Shown one piece after another: positions 5,681 to 8,345 of a DNA stretch of 8,345 nt. The number at the start of each line of letters is the position of its first letter. Positions within the stretch are counted from its first letter, which is position 1. The notes under the pieces were generated by a model, which was not told the origin of the DNA, did not search any database, and worked only from the letters and a program-made list of their open reading frames with translations. The stretch comes from Clostridia bacterium (GTDB lineage: Bacteria; Bacillota; Clostridia; Oscillospirales; CAG-272): positions 1-8,345 of the forward strand of contig JAKSVJ010000040.1 of NCBI GenBank assembly GCA_024408015.1, read 5' to 3'. The position numbers and the translations under genes were made by a program.

Positions 5681-6655
5681 ATGAACTTATTTAGTGTATC
5701 AACGGTTTCATTTCCTGGTTTAGGAATAGAACCATTTGAAGTAAACGATACAGCGTTCAATCTATTTGGCAGAGAAGTAAAATGGTATGGAGTTATCATT
5801 TGCTTTGGAATGATTTTAGCTGTTTTGTATTTCTATCTTAGAGGAAGAAAACGTGGTATTAATTTTGATACTGTTGTAGATTATGCGATAGTTACCATTC
5901 CGGTTGGTGTCATTGGCGCAAGACTTTATTATTGCGTGTTCTATCACACCCCAATTCAAGATATATATAAGATATGGGAAGGTGGACTAGCCATATACGG
6001 AGGAATAATCTTTGGTGTATTAGCTGTTCTTTGTGTGTCCCATTTCAAAAAGCAAAGTGTTTTCACGCTACTCGATTTGATAGTTCCAGGCGTTATGATA
6101 GCGCAGACTTGTGGACGTTGGGGCAATTTCATGAATGGTGAAGCATTTGGTAGTGCAACTGATATCTTCATAAGAATGGGATTGAAAAACTATAGAACAG
6201 GATATGTCATGACATATGTGCATCCAACATTCCTATATGAATCATTATGGAATCTTATTGGATTTACATTAATCAATATTTTCTATAAAAAGAAAAAATT
6301 CGAGGGTGAGATATTCTTCTGGTATGTAGCTTGGTATGGTCTTGGAAGAACATTTATTGAAATGTTAAGAACAGACTCATTATACATTGGACAATTAAGA
6401 GTATCATCACTACTTGCAGCCATTTGCTTTGTGGTTTCTGTACCACTATGTATTTTCTTTAGAGCAAAAAGAAAAAAACTAATCGCAGCAGGAACAATAG
6501 CTGAAGACGATTATTGTTATATTTCAACTCTTTTGGGCATAAAGAAAAAAGTTAAAGAAGTTGTGGTTGAAGAAACAGTAGAAAAACAGGAAACACCTGT
6601 GATTCAAGAAGAAAATAGCACAAAGGAAAGCGAATCAGATGGCAATAATAATTGA
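5681..6655 (+). CDS. lgt: Prolipoprotein diacylglyceryl transferase (Lgt)
   Basis: Lgt moves diacylglycerol from phosphatidylglycerol to the lipobox cysteine of prelipoproteins, the first step of lipoprotein maturation, in the cytoplasmic membrane. The polytopic protein shows the family landmarks: KWYGVII (34-40), GGLAIYGG (101-108), the signature GRWGNFMNGEAFG (145-157) with Arg146, Asn149, Asn152 and Glu154, HPTFLYESLWN (181-191), and GLGRTFIEMLRTD (220-232). The position of the important His103 in E. coli Lgt is Tyr106 here, which I believe is common in Gram-positive homologues. Residues 261-324 add a charged cytosolic tail that starts basic and becomes Glu/Ser/Asn-rich, making it longer than the 291-residue E. 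coli enzyme. AGGA at 5668-5671, 9 nt before ATG, supports the start. The last 17 nt overlap folD. Confidence 0.95.
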   Translation: MNLFSVSTVSFPGLGIEPFEVNDTAFNLFGREVKWYGVIICFGMILAVLYFYLRGRKRGINFDTVVDYAIVTIPVGVIGARLYYCVFYHTPIQDIYKIWEGGLAIYGGIIFGVLAVLCVSHFKKQSVFTLLDLIVPGVMIAQTCGRWGNFMNGEAFGSATDIFIRMGLKNYRTGYVMTYVHPTFLYESLWNLIGFTLINIFYKKKKFEGEIFFWYVAWYGLGRTFIEMLRTDSLYIGQLRVSSLLAAICFVVSVPLCIFFRAKRKKLIAAGTIAEDDYCYISTLLGIKKKVKEVVVEETVEKQETPVIQEENSTKESESDGNNN

Positions 6656-7484
6656 TGGCAAGAAAGTTTCGACAGAAGTAAGAAATGAAATAAAAGAAGA
6701 AGTGGAATGCTTAAAAGCTGAGGGTATAAATCCTGGTCTAGCAGTAATCATAGTTGGTGACAACCCTGCTTCTCAAGTGTATGTACGTAATAAGGGAAGA
6801 GCATGTGAAGAGGTTGGAATCAAATCAGAAATAATTGCACTTCCTGCAGAAACAACAGAAGAAGAATTGCTATCAAAAATTGATGAACTAAATGAAAGAA
6901 AAGATATGAATGGCATTTTGGTTCAATTACCATTGCCAAAACATATTAATGAAAAATCTGTTATTGATCGTATATCAGTTGAGAAGGATGTTGACTGTTT
7001 CTCAAATGAAAATGTTGGCAAGGTTGTGATAGGTTCTCCAAGATTTTTACCATGTACACCAGCTGGTGTTATGGAATTATTGAAGAGATACAATATTGAA
7101 GTTGCTGGAAAGAATTGTTGTATATTAGGAAGAAGCAACATAGTTGGCAAACCATTATTCTCATTATTGTTGGCAGAGAATGGAACCGTTACTGTATGTC
7201 ATTCAAAAACTGAAAACCTTTCCGAAATTACAAAAAATGCAGATATATTAGTTGCTGCAATTGGCAAGCCAAAATTTGTTACGGCAGATATGGTTAAGGA
7301 TGGTGCTGTGATTATTGATGTAGGCATCAATAGAATGGAAAATGGTAAGTTGTGTGGTGATGTTGACTACGACGCTGTGGTTGATAAAGCATCATATATA
7401 ACTCCTGTTCCAGGCGGCTGTGGTCCTATGACAATAACAATGTTGTTGAAGAATACATTAACAGCTTCAAAAATTCAAAAATAG
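6639..7484 (+). CDS. folD: Bifunctional methylenetetrahydrofolate dehydrogenase / methenyltetrahydrofolate cyclohydrolase (FolD)
   Basis: FolD oxidises 5,10-methylene-THF with NADP+ and hydrolyses the product to 10-formyl-THF, supplying one-carbon units for purines and formyl-Met. The protein has 281 residues, normal for the family. Visible motifs are NPASQVYVRNKGRACEEVGI (42-61), with Tyr48 and catalytic Lys52; GILVQLPLP (92-100); KDVDCF (116-121), where many homologues have KDVDGF; the Rossmann dinucleotide-binding block CILGRSNIVGKPL (161-173); and PVPGGCGPMT (256-265), the C-terminal signature with Cys in place of the usual Val. All catalytic positions I can place are intact, so it should be active. 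The ATG lies inside the end of lgt (17-nt overlap, different frame), with AAAGGA at 6622-6627 as its ribosome-binding site, so the two genes form one transcript. A terminator follows 11 nt after the stop. Confidence 0.97.
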   Translation: MAIIIDGKKVSTEVRNEIKEEVECLKAEGINPGLAVIIVGDNPASQVYVRNKGRACEEVGIKSEIIALPAETTEEELLSKIDELNERKDMNGILVQLPLPKHINEKSVIDRISVEKDVDCFSNENVGKVVIGSPRFLPCTPAGVMELLKRYNIEVAGKNCCILGRSNIVGKPLFSLLLAENGTVTVCHSKTENLSEITKNADILVAAIGKPKFVTADMVKDGAVIIDVGINRMENGKLCGDVDYDAVVDKASYITPVPGGCGPMTITMLLKNTLTASKIQK

Positions 7485-7495
7485 AAAAACAAATG

Positions 7496-7530
7496 GCACA
7501 TTAACCAGATTTGATTAATGTGCTTTTTTT
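7496..7530 (+). terminator. Intrinsic terminator of the lgt-folD operon
   Basis: A perfect 9-bp stem, GCACATTAA (7496-7504) with TTAATGTGC (7515-7523), surrounds a 10-nt loop and is followed by seven Ts (7524-7530). Confidence 0.92.
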
Positions 7531-7540
7531 CATAACAAAA

Positions 7541-7589
7541 GGGGCTGTGAAAAACGGAACTTTTAAACAAGCCGTTTGTGCACATCCCC
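7541..7589. repeat. Second intergenic hairpin, related in plan to the one at 5558-5606
   Basis: GGGG (7541-7544), TGTG (7546-7549) and AAACGG (7552-7557) pair in order with CCGTTT (7572-7577), CACA (7581-7584) and CCCC (7586-7589), with one mismatch and a small internal loop. Its right arm, GTTTGTGCACATC, resembles GTTTGGACACATC in the darA terminator, and both left arms contain TGTGAAAAA. No T run of terminator quality follows on the plus strand, so it may be a dispersed repeat, a backup terminator or an RNA-processing structure. Confidence 0.55.
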
Positions 7590-7636
7590 ATTTTACATGT
7601 AAGATGAATGAAATTAGAATTCTTGATTGGACTTAA

Positions 7637-7714
7637 TGATTAGAGCGTCAAAAGGTATACGTTGTAGCGCTAATCATTTAGCTAATGTTTTTAAAACTTT
7701 TGACGCTCTAATCA
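7637..7714. repeat. 18-bp perfect inverted repeat forming a long hairpin
   Basis: TGATTAGAGCGTCAAAAG (7637-7654) is perfectly complementary to 7697-7714 across a 42-nt centre. The centre can fold further: TAG plus CTAA (7665-7667, 7670-7673) pairs with TTAG plus CTA (7678-7684) with a CG bulge, giving a small apical stem. No T run follows on either strand, so it is not an ordinary terminator. I find no coding capacity in it, no transposase nearby and no clear target-site duplication. It could be a small non-autonomous element, a recombination or protein-binding site, or a structured RNA; the sequence does not decide. Confidence 0.7.
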
Positions 7715-7723
7715 AAATATACG

Positions 7724-7777
7724 AAAAAAAACAAGTAACAATAACCAAGATTGTCTTGGATTATTTTTACTTGTTTT
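7724..7777 (-). terminator. Strong intrinsic terminator for the minus-strand acetate kinase gene
   Basis: A stem of about 23 bp pairs 7728-7750 with 7754-7777 around a 3-nt loop, with one mismatch and one bulged base. On the minus strand it runs into eight Ts (the As at 7724-7731). It lies about 125 nt beyond the ackA stop. The plus-strand side also ends TTTTGTTT, so weaker plus-strand function is possible. Confidence 0.85.
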
Positions 7778-7902
7778 GTTTATCAATGGACTTTGTTGTT
7801 TGTTCGTTCACCCATTGCAAAAACGACGGGTTTGAAAATTACGATAAGCACAAGTTCAATGTTAATATTAAGTTGAAAGGATTGTCGGATAGTATCCTCC
7901 AT

Positions 7903-8345
7903 CTATTTTTTTGATACGATTTCTTCTGTATCACTAGCGATAACGAGCTCTTCGTTTGTTGGGATAACGTAAACTTTAACTTTAGAATCAGCTGTTGAAA
8001 GTTCAACGTTATTTGACTGACGCCATGTCTTCTTGTTGATTTCGTTATCAATCTTGATGCCAAGATATTCCATATCAGTACATACTCTTTCACGGAGTTC
8101 AGGACAGTTTTCACCCATACCGGCTGTGAATACGATTGCATCTGCACCATTCATAGCAGCAATGTAAGAACCGATATATTTCTTTACTTGGTAAGCTTGG
8201 ATATCTGCAGCGAGTTTACAACGCTTATACCCTTTTACGATTCATTCTTCTATGTCACGGCTATCAGAGCACTGACCCGTAACACATTGGACTCCGCAAT
8301 TCTTGCTAATGCAATAGCTCATCTCAACCGCTGAGTAACCTTCAC
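7903..8345 (-). pseudogene. ackA: Acetate kinase, 3' part only, with an in-frame TGA (pseudogene or sequence error)
   Basis: Acetate kinase interconverts acetyl phosphate plus ADP with acetate plus ATP. The downstream part (7903-8241) is convincing: KRCKLAADIQAYQVKKYIGSY, then DAIVFTAGMGENCPELRERVC carrying the nucleotide-binding TAGxGEN block, and IPTNEELVIA with the conserved catalytic-region Glu, ending in TAG. Reading upstream in the same frame meets TGA at 8244-8242, after SDSRDIEE, and then homology resumes to the window edge (EGYSAVEM ... GVQCVTGQCSDSRD). There is no frameshift, only a stop where the family usually has a small residue. The stretch upstream of the stop carries four Cys (YCISKNC, GVQC, TGQC) where I expect Ser, Gly or hydrophobic residues. 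A decayed copy or low-quality sequence near a contig end both fit. The N-terminus is outside the window. An ATG at 8154 lies inside the conserved core and is not a real start. Confidence 0.72.

Larger units (their letters stand above)
7485..7902. other. Gene-free convergent intergenic region carrying four hairpins
   Basis: This 418-nt stretch lies between the folD stop and the ackA stop. It holds the folD terminator, the second hairpin, the 18-bp inverted repeat and the ackA terminator. The part at 7778-7902 shows nothing I can support as a gene or RNA, only a small AGGAT/ATCCT dyad near 7879-7899. Open frames here cross the hairpins and have no ribosome-binding sites or recognisable products. 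Confidence 0.65.

Noticed and set aside
7783..7902. 39-codon minus-strand frame starting right after the ackA stop
   Set aside because: No ribosome-binding site precedes its ATG, the composition is not distinctive, and it ends just before the ackA terminator; likely chance.
7485..7902. CRISPR array or integron attC site in the hairpin-rich region
   Set aside because: The repeats are inverted arms of single hairpins, not evenly spaced direct repeats, and the attC end motifs (RYYYAAC/GTTRRRY) are not seen.
7627..7914. 95-codon plus-strand frame
   Set aside because: TTG start without a ribosome-binding site. It runs through the 18-bp inverted repeat and the ackA terminator into the end of ackA, and no family is recognisable.
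7839..8150. 103-codon minus-strand frame
   Set aside because: It is an alternative frame of the acetate kinase coding region, whose own frame carries clear motifs.
8242..8244. TGA read as Trp or selenocysteine in ackA
   Set aside because: lgt ends naturally in TGA in this window, so TGA is a stop. No selenocysteine-type structure is evident just downstream, and neither residue is expected at this variable position.

Overview
The window is AT-rich, with GGAGG-type ribosome-binding sites, TTGACA/TATAAT promoters and short stem-loop terminators. Its gene set (a BlaI/MecI-type repressor, a DarA/PstA-type cyclic-di-AMP receptor, lgt overlapping folD, ackA) points to a low-GC Firmicute, most likely a Clostridia/Lachnospiraceae-type anaerobe. 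The family-level call is inference; no rRNA or other taxonomic marker is present.

Layout: (1) 1-312, the 3' end of a six-hairpin glycoside hydrolase resembling the GH78 alpha-L-rhamnosidases, followed by a terminator. (2) 393-855, a monocistronic BlaI-family repressor with a consensus promoter and a palindrome over the -10. (3) 860-891, a terminator shared with the convergent minus-strand pair. (4) 890-2264 (minus), an NfeD-like membrane/OB-fold protein followed 16 nt later by an SPFH/stomatin-like (QmcA-type) protein. (5) 2265-2455, a divergent control region with one promoter facing each way and a perfect 11-bp tandem repeat between them. (6) 2456-5549 (plus), a tightly packed operon: an ABC exporter half-transporter with an N-terminal cytosolic and zinc-ribbon extension, a DUF1854 protein, and a c-di-AMP receptor of the DarA/PstA type, closed by a terminator. 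(7) 5616-7530 (plus), a promoter, lgt, then folD overlapping lgt by 17 nt, and a terminator. (8) 7531-7902, a gene-free stretch with three more hairpins, including an 18-bp perfect inverted repeat. (9) 7903-8345 (minus), the 3' part of acetate kinase, interrupted by an in-frame TGA.

The most interesting unit is region 5-6. An ABC exporter with an unusual regulatory-looking N-terminus, its DUF1854 partner and a c-di-AMP sensor share one apparent transcript. That operon is divergent from an SPFH/NfeD membrane-microdomain pair, with a candidate shared operator between them. This suggests, but does not prove, an envelope or osmotic-stress export module controlled by c-di-AMP. Lgt (lipoprotein lipidation) and FolD (one-carbon folate metabolism) are ordinary housekeeping genes. 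AckA looks damaged or mis-sequenced toward the window end.
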